NCBI RefSeq assembly: GCF_050947335.1
Contig: NC_134989.1
Span: forward strand, 11,091,501 to 11,155,500
From: Megachile rotundata
Lineage: Eukaryota > Arthropoda > Insecta > Hymenoptera > Megachilidae
Length of the DNA stretch: 64,000 bases
Reading direction: 5' to 3'
The notes beneath the pieces are model-generated. The model was not told where the DNA came from, searched no databases, and was given only the letters and a program-made list of their open reading frames with translations. Shown in pieces: positions 37,831-48,885 of the stretch. Positions within the stretch are counted from its first letter, which is position 1, and each line of letters begins with the position of its first letter. The translations under genes and the position numbers were made by a program.

Positions 37831-38590
37831 AATTGTGTTATAAGGCAATTTAGGTTAGGTTAGGTTTAGGCTTATAAGTTAAATTATAAGGTAAGTTCGT
37901 TTGGTTAAACAGTAAGATACGTCACGTTAATATTAAACTGTAATATAGGTTATGTTTAATTTAAATTATAAGGTAAGTTAGGTTAAGTTAAATGGTAAAA
38001 TTGATCACGTTAATATTAAACTGTAATATAGGTTATGTTTAATTTAAATTATAAGGTAAGTTAGGTTACGTTAAATAGTAAAATTGATCACGTTAATATA
38101 AAAGTATAATATAAGTTATGTTTAAGTTTAATTATGCGGTAAGTTAGATTAGGTTAAATAATAAAATTGATCACGTTAAGATTAAACTGTAATATAGGTT
38201 ATGCTTAATCTACATTATAAGATAAGTTAGGTTAGGTTAAATAGTAAAATTGATCAAATTAATATTAAACTGTAATATAGGTTATGTTTAATTTAAATTA
38301 TAAAGTAAGTTAGGTTAGGTTAAATAGTAAAATTGATCTCGTTAATATTAAAGTATAATATAGGTTATGTTTAAGTTAAATTATGAGGCAAGTTAGATTA
38401 GGTTAAATAATAAAGTTGATCACGTTAATATTAAAGTATAACATAAGTTACGTTTAAATTAAATTATGAGGCAAGTTGGTTTAGGTTAAACAGTAAGATA
38501 AAACAGTTTAAGATTAAATAACAAATAAGTCAAGTGAGATCAAGATTGAATTATAAGATAGGTTACATTAAGGTTAAATAGTTAACAAGT
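37831..38590. repeat. 83-bp tandem repeat
   Basis: The word TTGATCACGT (or a one-base variant) starts at 38001, 38084, 38167, 38250, 38333 and 38416, exactly 83 bp apart. Units also carry TTATGTTTAATTTAAATTAT, AAGGTAAGTTAGGTTA and AAACTGTAATATAGG. It follows directly on the GGTTA-rich array. Confidence 0.93.
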
Positions 38591-39325
38591 CCTTTTTCAC
38601 GAGCATAACGTGAAAAGATAATAAAATTCTATTCCACATACATACATCTCCTAAAAATTTGCAAGGATATTAAACTTTTATTACCCAGAACGCTAGAACA
38701 TAGTACACGTAATAACACAGTGCTCCTAACAGAACCAAGATACATATCTAATTAACTAATTATATAATCTTCAAATTTAAAAACAATTCTAAATAATTCA
38801 TTTACGATATCGTTATCTACACGTGCCTTCATTTATATGTTAATCGAGAATTCTTTTAAATGGCAGACTGCGTAACGCCAAAGCGTCCATAAAAGGAATG
38901 CCAGATAGAAGAGAACGATAAACGAAGTAAAAGAGCGAAGACAAGGTTAAAAATGAAGTAGGGAGAAGAAGACGAAGAAGAGGTAAAAATAGAAAAGCTA
39001 TGAGGAAAAGAGGCTGGTTGGGTAGAAAAGGAATGGAGAGACCGGTTAATCCGTAAATGAGAAGGCTGATGGTGGTACGACGCAAGTAAAATGGAATCGA
39101 AGCCAGGGGTGTGGAAGACAAGGCGAATACGATGCCGATCCCATTGCAATTATTGTTGCACCAGAGTACACGCAATATTACTTTTGAGAATTGTCAATGT
39201 GTCAAATGTATCATTAGCATTGGGAAAGATCGAGCTCTTTGTCATAGGTCAGGCACAGGGATTACTCATTGAGGCTGAAGTCACCGAAATCGATATATTT
39301 CTTACTTTAGCGAGAAAGTATTTGT
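38591..39325. other. intergenic DNA, nothing recognised
   Basis: Unique sequence with purine-rich stretches on the + strand at 38890-39060. The complementary minus-strand frames (97-111 codons) are hydrophobic because of the pyrimidine bias and are not credible. Confidence 0.45.
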
Positions 39326-40195
39326 GGTTGGGGATTTGGCAATTTTGGGATTTTGGGAAATTTGAGGATTTTGGAAATTTTGGGGATTTGGAAATTTGGG
39401 GATTTGAAAATTTGGGGACTTGGAAATTTGAGGATTTCAGGGTTTGGAAATTTGGGAAGTTGAGAATTTGGGGAACTGGGGATTTGGGGATCTGGGGATC
39501 TGGGGATTTTGGGATCTGGGAATTCAGGGATTTGGGAAGTTGAGAATTTGGGGATTTAGGGATTTGGGGATTTTGGGATCTGGGAATTCAGGGATTTGGG
39601 AAGTTGAGAATTTGGGGAATTGGGAATTTGGGGATTTAGGGATTTGGGGATTTTGGGATCTGGGAATTCAGGGATTTGGGAAGTTGAGAATTTGGGGAAT
39701 TGGGAATTTGGGGATTTAGGGATTTGGGGATTTGGGGATTTGGAGATTGTGGGATTTGGGGATTGTGGGATTTGGTCATTGTGGAATTTGGGAATTGTAG
39801 GATTTGGAGATTGTGGTATTTGGGGAATGTGAGATTTGAGAAACGTTGGATTTGAGGATTTGTGGATTTGGAGAGTGTGGGATTTGGAGAATGTGGGATT
39901 TGGAGAATGTGGGATTTGGGGAATGTGAGATTTGGGAAACGTGGGATTTGGGAAACGTGGGATTTGAGGACTTGGGGATTTGAAGAGTGTGGGATTTGGA
40001 GAATGTGGGATTTGGGAAACGTGGGATTTGAGGATTTGGGGATTTGAAGAGTGTGGGATTTGGAGAATGTGGGATTTGGGAAACGTGGGATTTGAGGATT
40101 TGGGGATTTGGAGAATGTGGAATTTGGGGAATATAGGATTTCAGGATTTAGGGATTTGGGGACGTGGGATTTGGGAATTTGAAAATTTAGTAATT
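39326..40195. repeat. G-rich tandem repeat, 80-bp and 18-bp units
   Basis: In the left part GGGAAGTTGAGAATTTGGGG recurs at 39454, 39534, 39598 and 39678 (80, 64, 80 bp apart). The right part (39740-40140) is built of GGGATTTGGAGAATGTGG and GGGAAACGTGGGATTTGAGG words. The + strand has almost no C. It translates in several frames into Gly/Trp/Leu-rich repeats that I regard as meaningless. Confidence 0.9.
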
Positions 40196-41100
40196 TAAAA
40201 AATTACAAAGTACAGAGATTTGAAAGTCTGGAAACTTGTACCTCCAAGAATTTAGTAATTCTAAAAATCTAAACAGCCTTGCAATTTGAATCTATAAAAA
40301 TTCGAAAATTTGAACACTTAAGTATTTAAAAACTTGAAAATTTAAAAATTCAAAAATTTACATCCTTGAGAATTTAAGAATCAGCTAATTTGAGAATTTA
40401 AAAACTTGAATACTAAACAATCTTAACACTCTACCCACTAGAAAACCACAAATCTTCAAACTTAGAAACCCAAAATCTCAGAAATCCAAATCAATAACCG
40501 CAAAAATTCAAGAATCAAAAGGTCAAACATCCAGGAAAACGTTCAGATTGAAACATGTACTTTACACGTAACCGGGGATTCACGAATATATTAGCAAGCA
40601 ATAAAAATCGCCGTCGCATAAAAAAAAATTTACGAACGATAAACGTTATCTTAATTGATATTCGGACGTTTAATTCTATCTCCCAAGTTGCTTTACAGTA
40701 TACACATATTACCGTGTACACACAGGATTGATTCGGCGGTTCCAAAATCGGCGAACATGAAGATATGTCCAGTCACTTTTCATTAAGAAAGAGACCGATC
40801 AGTAAGAGAAAGTCAGTGATACGTAAGATCGTTATTAAGTCATCAAGTACACTTTCGTTAACTGGTGCCCAGTAGCAATTTCAGTTTGTTTTTTCACGGT
40901 GAACGTATTTCGAACATCTCCGCTTTTTACAACTTTCTAGCAAGGAATGATTATAATACATTACGCAATGAGGAAATACTTGGTCGATGAAGTGTTTCGG
41001 AAATTGCTTGCGAACGTTTGGTCATTGTGCAAGAGGAAAAAGAAATGTAATTTGCTGGGAGAGGGATTTTATAGAGATACTTAGAGATATGGAGTTCTAG
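40196..41100. other. intergenic DNA, nothing recognised
   Basis: A-rich low-complexity words to about 40520, then unique DNA. No coding frame is supported. Confidence 0.5.
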
Positions 41101-41129
41101 GGAAATGGGATTGTAGAAGGTTTAGGGGA

Positions 41130-41700
41130 GATTTTGAGGAGGTACAAGGTGAGTTTTAAGGAAATTCGAGGTGGAATTCTAGGGAGATCCCAAGGAGATT
41201 CAAGGTGAAATTATAGAGAGATCCTAAGGAGATTCAAGGTGAAATCTTAGGGAGGTCCTAAGGAGATTCAAGGTGAAATCTTAGGGAGGTCCTAAGAAGA
41301 TTCAAAGTGAAATTATAGGGAGATCTCAAGGAGATTCAAGGTGAAGTCATAAGAAGATCCCAAGAAGATTCAAGGTGAAGTCATAAGAAGATCCCAAGAA
41401 GATTCAAGGTGAAGTCATAAGGAGATCCTAAGGAAATTCAAGGTGAAATTATAGGGAGGTCCTAAGAAGATTCAAGGTGAAATTATAGGGAGATCCCAAG
41501 GAGATTCAAGGTGAAATTATAGGGAGGTCCGAAGGAGATTCAAGGTGAAATCATAGAGAGGTCCCAAGAATATTTAAAATGAAATCATAGAGAGGTCCCA
41601 AGAATATTTAAGATGAAATTATAGGAAGACCCTAAGGAAATTCAAGATCAAATCTTGAGGCGGCCCTCAGAAGATTCGAGGTCAAATTTCAAGGAAATCC
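41130..41700. repeat. 34-bp tandem repeat
   Basis: Units read GAGATTCAAGGTGAAATC followed by TTAGGGAGGTCCTAAG (34 bp), with ATTATAGGGAGATCCCAAG and GTCATAAGAAGATCCC variants, about sixteen copies. Confidence 0.9.
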
Positions 41701-41751
41701 AAGAAAGATCTATGAAAGAACAGTAAACAGTGATGAAGATCCTAAGGAGAA

Positions 41752-41817
41752 GAATCCTAAAGATCCCAAAGATCCTAAAGATCCTAAAGATCCTAAAGAT
41801 CCTAAAGATCCTAAAGG
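41752..41817. repeat. 9-bp tandem repeat
   Basis: GATCCTAAA is repeated about seven times with one CCCAAA variant, directly after the 34-bp array. Confidence 0.9.
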
Positions 41818-41889
41818 ACCATCGTACCTCCCTAATTCATCATTTCACAGTAATGTATTAATTAGGAATATTTCCCAAAGGGGTTAGCG

Positions 41890-42215
41890 TCAATAAACAC
41901 CGGAGAAGCGGTTGTTTACTCTACATCTTCAAGTAGACCATAACAGTACCGGAGCCACGCCTCCACGTAGACGCAAGGAATGCCGAGGATGCCATTGCAC
42001 GGTCTACAGCTTCGAGTAGACGTTCAAAGAACTTCAAATGTACCATTATTTACGGTGCTGCAAGTGGACGTCAATGAAAGCCCAGGATACCATTGTGCTT
42101 ACCATGCCTCGCAGACATCGAACGACCCACGATGTCATTGTTTACTTTGCACTTCCGAGTAGATGCCAAAGACGTCATTACTTAGTCTACATCTGTAAAC
42201 AAAGATCGACGATTA
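41890..42215. repeat. degenerate repeat around TCTACATCTTCGAGTAGAC
   Basis: Words such as CTACATCTTCAAGTAGACC, CTACAGCTTCGAGTAGACG and GCACTTCCGAGTAGATGCC alternate with GATGCCATTG/GATACCATTG. The spacing is about 45-55 bp and identity is low. Confidence 0.55.
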
Positions 42216-42470
42216 TTGCTCGTCTTCTTCCAGACACGAAGATCTATTACCTCTGTCTCTAAGTAGTGAAGCAATACCAGAAATGGCTTCGTTTGTTCAA
42301 CGTTTCCGCAATTTGTTCAAACATCGATAACTCTGCGCCTTTAGTTAAATATCGAAATAGTGGCAAAGATGTCATCACATGTTTTACTTGTTGGAATACC
42401 CTGTTGCAGTCAATGGTTACGTGTTCTGCAGGTGTAAGAAGCGTTTATTGTATGGTGGATTTTCTTTTGG
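42216..42470. other. intergenic DNA, nothing recognised
   Basis: Unique sequence; the short forward frames here match nothing I know. Confidence 0.4.
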
Positions 42471-42474
42471 ATCT

Positions 42475-43200
42475 TCTTGGAGCCTCACCTTTGTTGGATC
42501 TACTCTCTAAGATCTAGGGAGACTACTTATGAACTCTCACTTGTCTTTGTAGAACCTCTCTTCACTTTCTTTTGAAGTTCCAGGGATATGCAACCTAGGA
42601 TTCTATTTTAGTGTTGAGTGTTTGGATCTCATTAGGATGGACAGGTGTTAGGATTTGGCTGGGATCTTCCTGGAATTTAGCTTCGATAAACTTGTGATAT
42701 CTTTAGGCTATACCTTCAGTATCATTAAGGATCCTTTGAATGTTGTGATGATGTTAGGATCACACTGGAATCTGGGATCCACTTTGAACTACCTTTGGAT
42801 TCATTTAGGATCTACCTTGGATCCACTGAGGACCTAATTTGGATCTTAAGGATAAGATCTACTTTGGATCCTAAGGATAGGCTCAACTTTGAACCCTAAA
42901 GATAAGATCAACTTTGGATCCTAAGGATAGATGTACTTTGGATCTCCTTACGATCTTCCTAGGATTTACCTTAAATTTCCATAGGATCTCTTGGATCTCC
43001 TTCAAGTCTACCTGTTAGAATCTCTCTTGAACCTTCTTATAACTAATCATTGACTTCCTCGTAACTCCCTAGAGTCCCTATTCCATTTCTCCTGCATACT
43101 CCTTGAACCTTCTCACACATCTCCACAAAATCTATCTGGATCTCCTCGTCTCTCCCTCGGCTCTCCCTGAAATATCCCCAAATTCTCCCTCGACAAATAC
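42475..43200. repeat. degenerate GGATCCTAAGGATA repeat
   Basis: ACTTTGGATCCTAAGGATAG and close variants occur several times at 42770-42940. Before and after, looser GGATCT, CCTAGGAT and TCTCCCT words continue to about 43200. Confidence 0.55.
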
Positions 43201-43249
43201 CCTGCACTCTGCCCATACATCCGTGATGGAATCAATCTCAAGAGAAAAG

Positions 43250-43770
43250 TAACAAGTGCATGAAACTAGTTGTTACGGTTACGCATTGCGTAAACTGGAC
43301 CGATCAACAATGAGCGTTAACTCGAACGCAAAGCGACTGGCCAGTTGAACAGCAACACGTAGAGTCCGGAGCCGGTGGCAGTGCGTGGCAGGTAGTTGCT
43401 CGACCAGGTACCGGATCCGAGGATATTTTTCTGCGCTCCAACACACGTCCCGCGGTGCACGGCGTGGCTCGCCAAGCTACGAAGGTGAAGGCAATGGAAG
43501 CGGTGGCCAGCGCGTGTTTACGAGCTTGGAAACTACGCACGCATCCGCGAGGAAAGCGCGGACGAGGCCGCCGCTCTTAGATCCGGGATTCCTGGAAATT
43601 ACTGCCTCCGGCCTGTCCCTGCGGATTGCTCGTAACACGCCAGCTGACTTATGCCACACCGCCGACAACCACACACAACACCCAGGACTGGTTTCGCGAC
43701 GCTTGGCCGTCTGAATTTCGGTGACCTTCGCTCCTTTCTGCTGTACCCTCGCCGGAACTCGAATGCCTTC
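43250..43770. other. GC-rich unique island, function unknown
   Basis: A CpG-rich block with open frames of 109 codons (43385-43714) and 78 codons on the opposite strand. Neither starts with a convincing ATG nor resembles a protein I know. It could be a promoter or first exon of a gene outside the sequence I can interpret. Confidence 0.35.
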
Positions 43771-43870
43771 GTCAATGATTCGACGACAGAAAATATCTTT
43801 TGGTACTTTCGAAAAAATATTCTTTCGTTTTAGTAGTGGAACTTTTCAAAATGGAGAACTAGCACTTCTA

Positions 43871-44092
43871 TTAACCCTTTGTGCTCGAGACTCTCACTCA
43901 CCATTTTATTTAATACAATAATTTGCAATAAGCATTTCTAACTGATTCTATAATATGACACGTGTGATGTATAAACACAGTGAAACAAACAATAGTGGAA
44001 ATTATTAGTAGGGAAATAATAACCTCAAAAGAATTCATTTAACTTTTTAAGTTGCGCAAGCAGTCAAATTACCTTCGAGTGCAAAGGGTTAA
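43871..44092. mobile_element. 222-bp TTAA-flanked MITE
   Basis: The left end TTAACCCTTTGTGCTCGAG is matched by the right end, which on the minus strand reads TTAACCCTTTGCACTCGAAG. The first eleven positions are identical and about 16 of 18 agree. TTAA bounds both sides, as expected for a piggyBac-type insertion. The interior is AT-rich and noncoding. Confidence 0.75.
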
Positions 44093-44335
44093 CCCCTCTA
44101 TGGCTTATTTGTCAGGTGCGTCAGTCAGAACTAACTAATTACAGCTACAATATTAATACAGACAACAAAATTTGAGATGTCATGTCAATATCTTATTATA
44201 CAATCGTTGACTATGCAAATTACAATTGGACTTGAACTTTAAATTGAAGCGTACTAAAAATTCGAGCAAAATTGATCACGGCTGAAGTACGAGTGCGTCA
44301 CGAGTCTGACTCGTCAAAATAGTGCAAACGGTTAA
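44089..44335. mobile_element. second TTAA-bounded element, kin to the 27 kb MITE
   Basis: It starts with the TTAA shared with the neighbour, then CCCCTCTATGG and a segment GGTGCGTCAGTCAGAACTA with CTACAATATTAATACAGAC. This matches, in the opposite orientation, the end and one unit of the 53-bp array at 27219-27920. The right border is GTGCAAACGGTTAA. The two ends are only weakly inverted repeats, so the element may be old. Confidence 0.5.
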
Positions 44336-44444
44336 AACATGTTATCTGAAAACAGTATACTCTACAAAACACAGTAATCATTATTAGAATCGACCAACGA
44401 ATTGTAAACTTATAGCGTTTAATGCGACAGAACCTTTCACAACC

Positions 44445-44949
44445 GTGTCACAAAATCACGAGCAAGCGCAACAAATTGCTCGCGTTGAATATTGCGAGGA
44501 TCTTATCAAAACAGCCAGACGAAACTGTACATTCCTGGAATCAATTGTAACTAGTGATGGGACTTGGTGCTTCAAGTATGAACCTCAAACAAAGCGTCAA
44601 AGTGCTACGTGGAAATCCAGGCTCTCCAAAATCAAAAACTTGCGATTCCAGAAGTCCCGAGAGAAGACAATGTTAATTTGCTTTTACGATTCTAAAGGAA
44701 TTATACTTCGGGAATTCGTTCCACAGGGACAAAATGTTAATGGCGAATATTATCTGGGTGTTGTGGAACATTTGTGGAAGAGGATCGTTCGTGTGAGGCC
44801 CGAATATCGAGCGCCGGGAAGTTGGTTTCTGTTGCATGATGCATTATGTCACAGAACTTGTTCGTGAATTTTTAGCGAAAAAAGTCTGTGTGCTTCATCC
44901 TCCAAATTATGACTTATCTCCGTGTGATTACTTCCTTTTGCAAAACTGA
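44445..44949 (+). pseudogene. mariner-family transposase fragment, frameshifted
   Basis: The translation carries the catalytic half of a mariner (Tc1/mariner superfamily) transposase. From 44445, residues 37-40 SDGT hold the first catalytic Asp (D38, normally in GDE/MDE context). The block KTMLICFYDSKGI (75-86) and EFVPQGQNVN (90-99) are typical. D132 in LLHDALCH is the second Asp, 94 residues on; one codon (the Asn of HDNA) appears lost. After about 44860 the frame shifts by one, and the other frame continues through LVREFLAKK to HPPNYDLSPCDYFLL with the third Asp, ending at a stop at 44947-44949. The N-terminal DNA-binding domain and both terminal repeats are missing and there is no in-frame ATG start, so it is a dead copy. 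Confidence 0.9.
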
Positions 44950-45605
44950 AATTAGCTATAAAAGGAACGTTTCATTCTAACATTCTCCTCTCTTCAAAAT
45001 CTTGAAAACCCCTAAACCCTCATCCTCACTATATTATATTAAAATTGCTAACAAACATAGAAAACTGTATCTAAAAGTTCCGATAGCTCCCCGTCAACAA
45101 AATGGACTCCCGATCGCGCAATTCGATTCGTAAACCAATTTCATCTCATCTTTCCTCTCCCTTGTTCTCGCGACACGGAATCACACTTACAAGGTTTCAG
45201 CTCTTTTCTCGTTATCGCGCAAACATTGCCAGCATTATCGTGAAATGCACGATTTACAATGAACGCAGCTTCAACCTATTAAATTTGATTAATTTCACTT
45301 GTCCCGTGGAACATCCTCGAGATTGCGTTGCAACTGAACGTTTCACCTTGAGAAAATAAAGTAATTCGAAAGGAATAAGAATTATTCCTTTGGCACGGTC
45401 CAGCGAATGCCGTTTTACGCGTATTTCCAATTAAGCGGCTGCCAGATTGTTGTTTAATTGAAAAGATCTGTTTTGCTGCTTCATTTGTCGACCGAGATGT
45501 TTTGTTCGATCTTTTTCGACGAAAGTTTCAACCTCTTCGATTTATAGCTATGTAAATGGCTAAACTATTTATGTTTCTGGGTATTTAATGATTTCACCTT
45601 TTTTT
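44950..45605. other. intergenic DNA, nothing recognised
   Basis: Unique sequence without a credible gene. An 85-codon frame at 45102-45359 has no known domain. Confidence 0.45.
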
Positions 45606-45609
45606 GTGG

Positions 45610-46195
45610 CAAAATTCAATAACTAGCAGTTTATACATCTTGCTATTTGAAAATTTGCAAAGTTCAATAAGTAGCAATTTAAAAATTTGCAAAATCCAGT
45701 AAGTAGCAATTTAAAAGTTTACAAAATTTAATATCTTGCAGTTTGAAAATTTGCAAAATTCAATAATTAGCAATTTAAAAATTTGCAAAATTCAGTGAAT
45801 AGCAATTGAAAAATTTACAAAAATCAATATCTTGCTATTTAGAAATTTGCAAAATTCAATAACTAGCAATTTAAAAATGTGCAAAATTCAATAACTAGCA
45901 ATTTAAAAATTTGCAAAATTTAATAAGTAGCAATTTAAAAATTTACAAAAATCAATATCTTGCAATTTAAAAATTTGCAAAACTCAATAACTAGCAATTT
46001 AAAAATTTACAAAATTCATTAACTAGCAATTTAAAAATTTGCAAAATTTAATAACTAGCAATTTAAAAATTTACAAAATTCAATATCTTGCTATTTGGAA
46101 ATTTACAAAATTCAATAATTAATAATTTAAAAATTTACAAAATTCAATATCTTGCAATTTAAAAATTTGCAAAATTCAATAACTAAGAATTTAAA
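45610..46195. repeat. 32-bp tandem repeat
   Basis: Units of 32 bp read AGCAATTTAAAAATTTGC followed by AAAATTCAATAACT. A variant with AATATCTTGCAATTT alternates with it every few copies. Confidence 0.88.
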
Positions 46196-46935
46196 AACTT
46201 GCATACAAATTTCCGAACTTGACAATGTGCAACATATAAAATGACATATAATGAATCCACATACCTGAACATAAAATATCGAAGTACAACAAAAACTGCA
46301 TTCGATAATTGAATCAGCCAATTATCACTCGAAAATGTCGATGTTGAATAACGAGAATCCTTTCGACTTCTTTTTGGGTGCAATGTCATTCATTAATAAC
46401 TGGTTGATCTTTAGCAACACGGAACATATAAATTTGGTCCCCGAAGGCATTAATGAGCGTACAGTTAGACGGCAATTTATTCCGCTCGATCGTCCTCGAT
46501 AAAAGATCGATAAATCATGCAATAGTATTGCATCTCCGAATATCTTTTCCTCGAATTTGTACTCGTCACCTTCTTACAACGGTCTATCAATTAAATGTCG
46601 TCTTGTCATCTTCATCGATGCGACTGCACACTCTTTTATTCGATTATTCGTACGGTCATTAATTACATAAATCACGTCTTAATTAACCGGTTCCTTAGCA
46701 CGCGTCCATGATACTGTGTTTTAGTCGATAGCGAATGTTATCAGAAAATGTATATTTTTTCGATGGATAGGCTATTTGTCATAAACAATATTAAACGCGA
46801 TACAAGTATCGATAATTTCATAATTAAAATTCTCGGGTATCTTCTGCCTTTCAAATCGTTTGATTAATCAAGTTGTTCGGAGCTATTACGTCGTTAAGCG
46901 GATTTTGAAATATTAAGAGTTGTGCAAAGTTACGA
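46196..46935. other. intergenic DNA, nothing recognised
   Basis: Unique AT-rich sequence with short frames on both strands and no recognisable protein. Confidence 0.45.
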
Positions 46936-46939
46936 TTAA

Positions 46940-47650
46940 ATTATTCTGTGAATTGTAATTATGAAGCAATTTGAAAAGTGCATTCGTTTAAGAGGTTTAA
47001 TTAATTCAATTTTGAGAAATTGATAGATGCAAACTTGTGAATCAATTTAAAAGAATTTAATCAAACTTTGTAATTATTGAGTTAGAGAATTGAATTAATG
47101 TGGTCTTTGATTGATTTGATTTTTTAAATGAATTTATTTAGGTACTCGATCAAATTAAATTAATAAAATAGATCAGTTGAAATTTTCCAATTAAATCAAT
47201 TCAAAAGAACAAATTATTCCAAATTTCTTAATTAATTTGATTTAAAAAAAATGAATAAATACAGACATTTTTAATTACTTCAATTTTAACAAGTGGACAA
47301 TTACAAACTTTTCAGTAAAATCATTTTAAAAAATAAATTAATTCAAACCTTTTAATAGAACCAATTTAACAAGAATGAATTAATTAAAACTTCATAATTA
47401 ATTCGATCAAAGAAAATAAATTAACATAACCCTTCTCAATTAATTCAATTTAAAAAAAAAAGTAGTACAAACTTTCCAACAAATTCTATTTTAAAAATTG
47501 GATAAATATAAACATTTTTAATTAATTCAATTTTAACAAGTGAACTATTACAAACTTTTCAATAAAATCAATTTAAAAAATGAATTACTACAAACTTTCT
47601 AACTAAATCAATTTAAAAAAGTGAATTAATTAAAATTTCTCACCAAATTC
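46940..47650. repeat. degenerate AT-rich repeat of about 60 bp
   Basis: Words such as AATTAATTCAATTTTAACAA, TACAAACTTT and AAATCAATTTAAAAAA recur at roughly 55-65 bp. Copies are diverged and the array may be partly low-complexity. Confidence 0.5.
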
Positions 47651-48150
47651 TTTTTATGCAAATGAAGTACAATTACCTTGTAATTAAAAGTCAATTATTT
47701 AAAAATTATATATAAATGGTGTAGCACGATTTAACTGAGCCACCGTAAGATTAAACTATAAGCTAGAGATAATTCCAAATAAAAACTAACAATTGATTTC
47801 CTAAATTGGCTCAAGTGACACGTAAGATTGAATTGTCAGTGATTTCACAGAACGTACTACTGAAATCGTAAGTTGATGTGTGTCAAGCTGTCAAAACGAA
47901 AAGATCGATCAACCAGCCATGTAAACACAAACCTGTTGCACGGCCACGAGGGAATTAGTTACGACGAGTTTTCTTCTGTCTTTGAAACCACAGAAATCGT
48001 TGCGATTTACGATTCGACAATGGTGTAGGTAGTACATTGATCCCTTGTTTTTATTCGACGAAGAAATTTCTGTTATTCTTGCAAGGTTTCAGTTTAGTTT
48101 AGTTTAGCTTTGTTTGAGGTTATTTGTGTGGTGTCATTTTGCGCGGGAAA
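47651..48150. other. intergenic DNA, nothing recognised
   Basis: Unique sequence; only a TTTAGTTTAGTTTAG run at about 48091-48107 is notable. Confidence 0.5.
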
Positions 48151-48159
48151 ATTTGAAAA

Positions 48160-48885
48160 TTTAGATGTTTGGATGTTTTAAGGTTTCGAAGTTGGTAATT
48201 GGGAATTTGGAAGTTTGGAGATTTAGGAAGTTGGGGATTTAGGGAGTTGGGAGGTTGAGAATTTGGGGATTTAGAGAGCTGGGAATTTAGGAATTTGGGG
48301 ATTTAGGGAGTTGGGAATTTAGGAATTTGGGAGGTTGAAAATTTGGGGATTTAGGGAGCTGGAAATTTAGGAATTTGGGGGTTTAGGGAATTGGGAATTT
48401 AAAAATTTGGGAAGTTGAGAATTTGGGGATTTAGGAGTTTGGGAATGTGGAAATTTGGGAATTTAGGGAGCTAGGAATTTAGGAATTTGGGAAGTTGAGA
48501 ATTTGGGGATTTAGGGAGCTGGGAATTTAGGAATTTGGGGATTTAGGGAGTTGGGAATTTAGGAATTTGGGAAGTTGAGAATTTGGGGATTTAGGGAGCT
48601 GGGAATTTAGGAATTTGGGAATTTAGAGAGTTGGGAATTCAGGAATTTGGGAAGTTGAGAATTTGGGGATTTAGGGAGCTAGGAATTTAAGAATTTGGTA
48701 ACTTAGGGAGTTGGGAATTCAGAAATTTGGAGATTTAGGAGTTTGGGAATGTGGAAATTTGGGGATTTAGGGAGTTGGGAATTTAGGAGTTTGGGGGTAT
48801 GAGAATTTGGGAATTTAGATAGTTGGAAATTTAGGAATTTAGGGGCATGAGAATTTGGGGATCTAGAAATTTGGAAATTTAGAAA
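48160..48885. repeat. 80-bp G-rich tandem repeat
   Basis: GAAGTTGAGA (or GAGGTTGAGA) begins at 48251, 48331, 48411, 48491, 48571 and 48651, exactly 80 bp apart. Each unit is itself made of short GGGGATTTAGGGAG, CTGGGAATTTAGG and AATTTGGG words. The same leading phrase and the same 80-bp step occur in the array at 39454-39720. Confidence 0.94.

Noticed and set aside
37195..38590. True telomeric TTAGG tract
   Set aside because: TTAGG words are scattered within 83-bp and about 140-bp units; no run of pure (TTAGG)n is present.
38840..39175. Minus-strand hydrophobic frame of 111 codons
   Set aside because: Hydrophobicity follows from the pyrimidine-rich minus strand; an overlapping frame of similar size is equally open, and nothing resembles a membrane protein family.
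39091..40198. Series of Gly/Trp/Leu-rich frames over the G-rich array
   Set aside because: Pure repeat translation in several overlapping frames; no start context and no domain.
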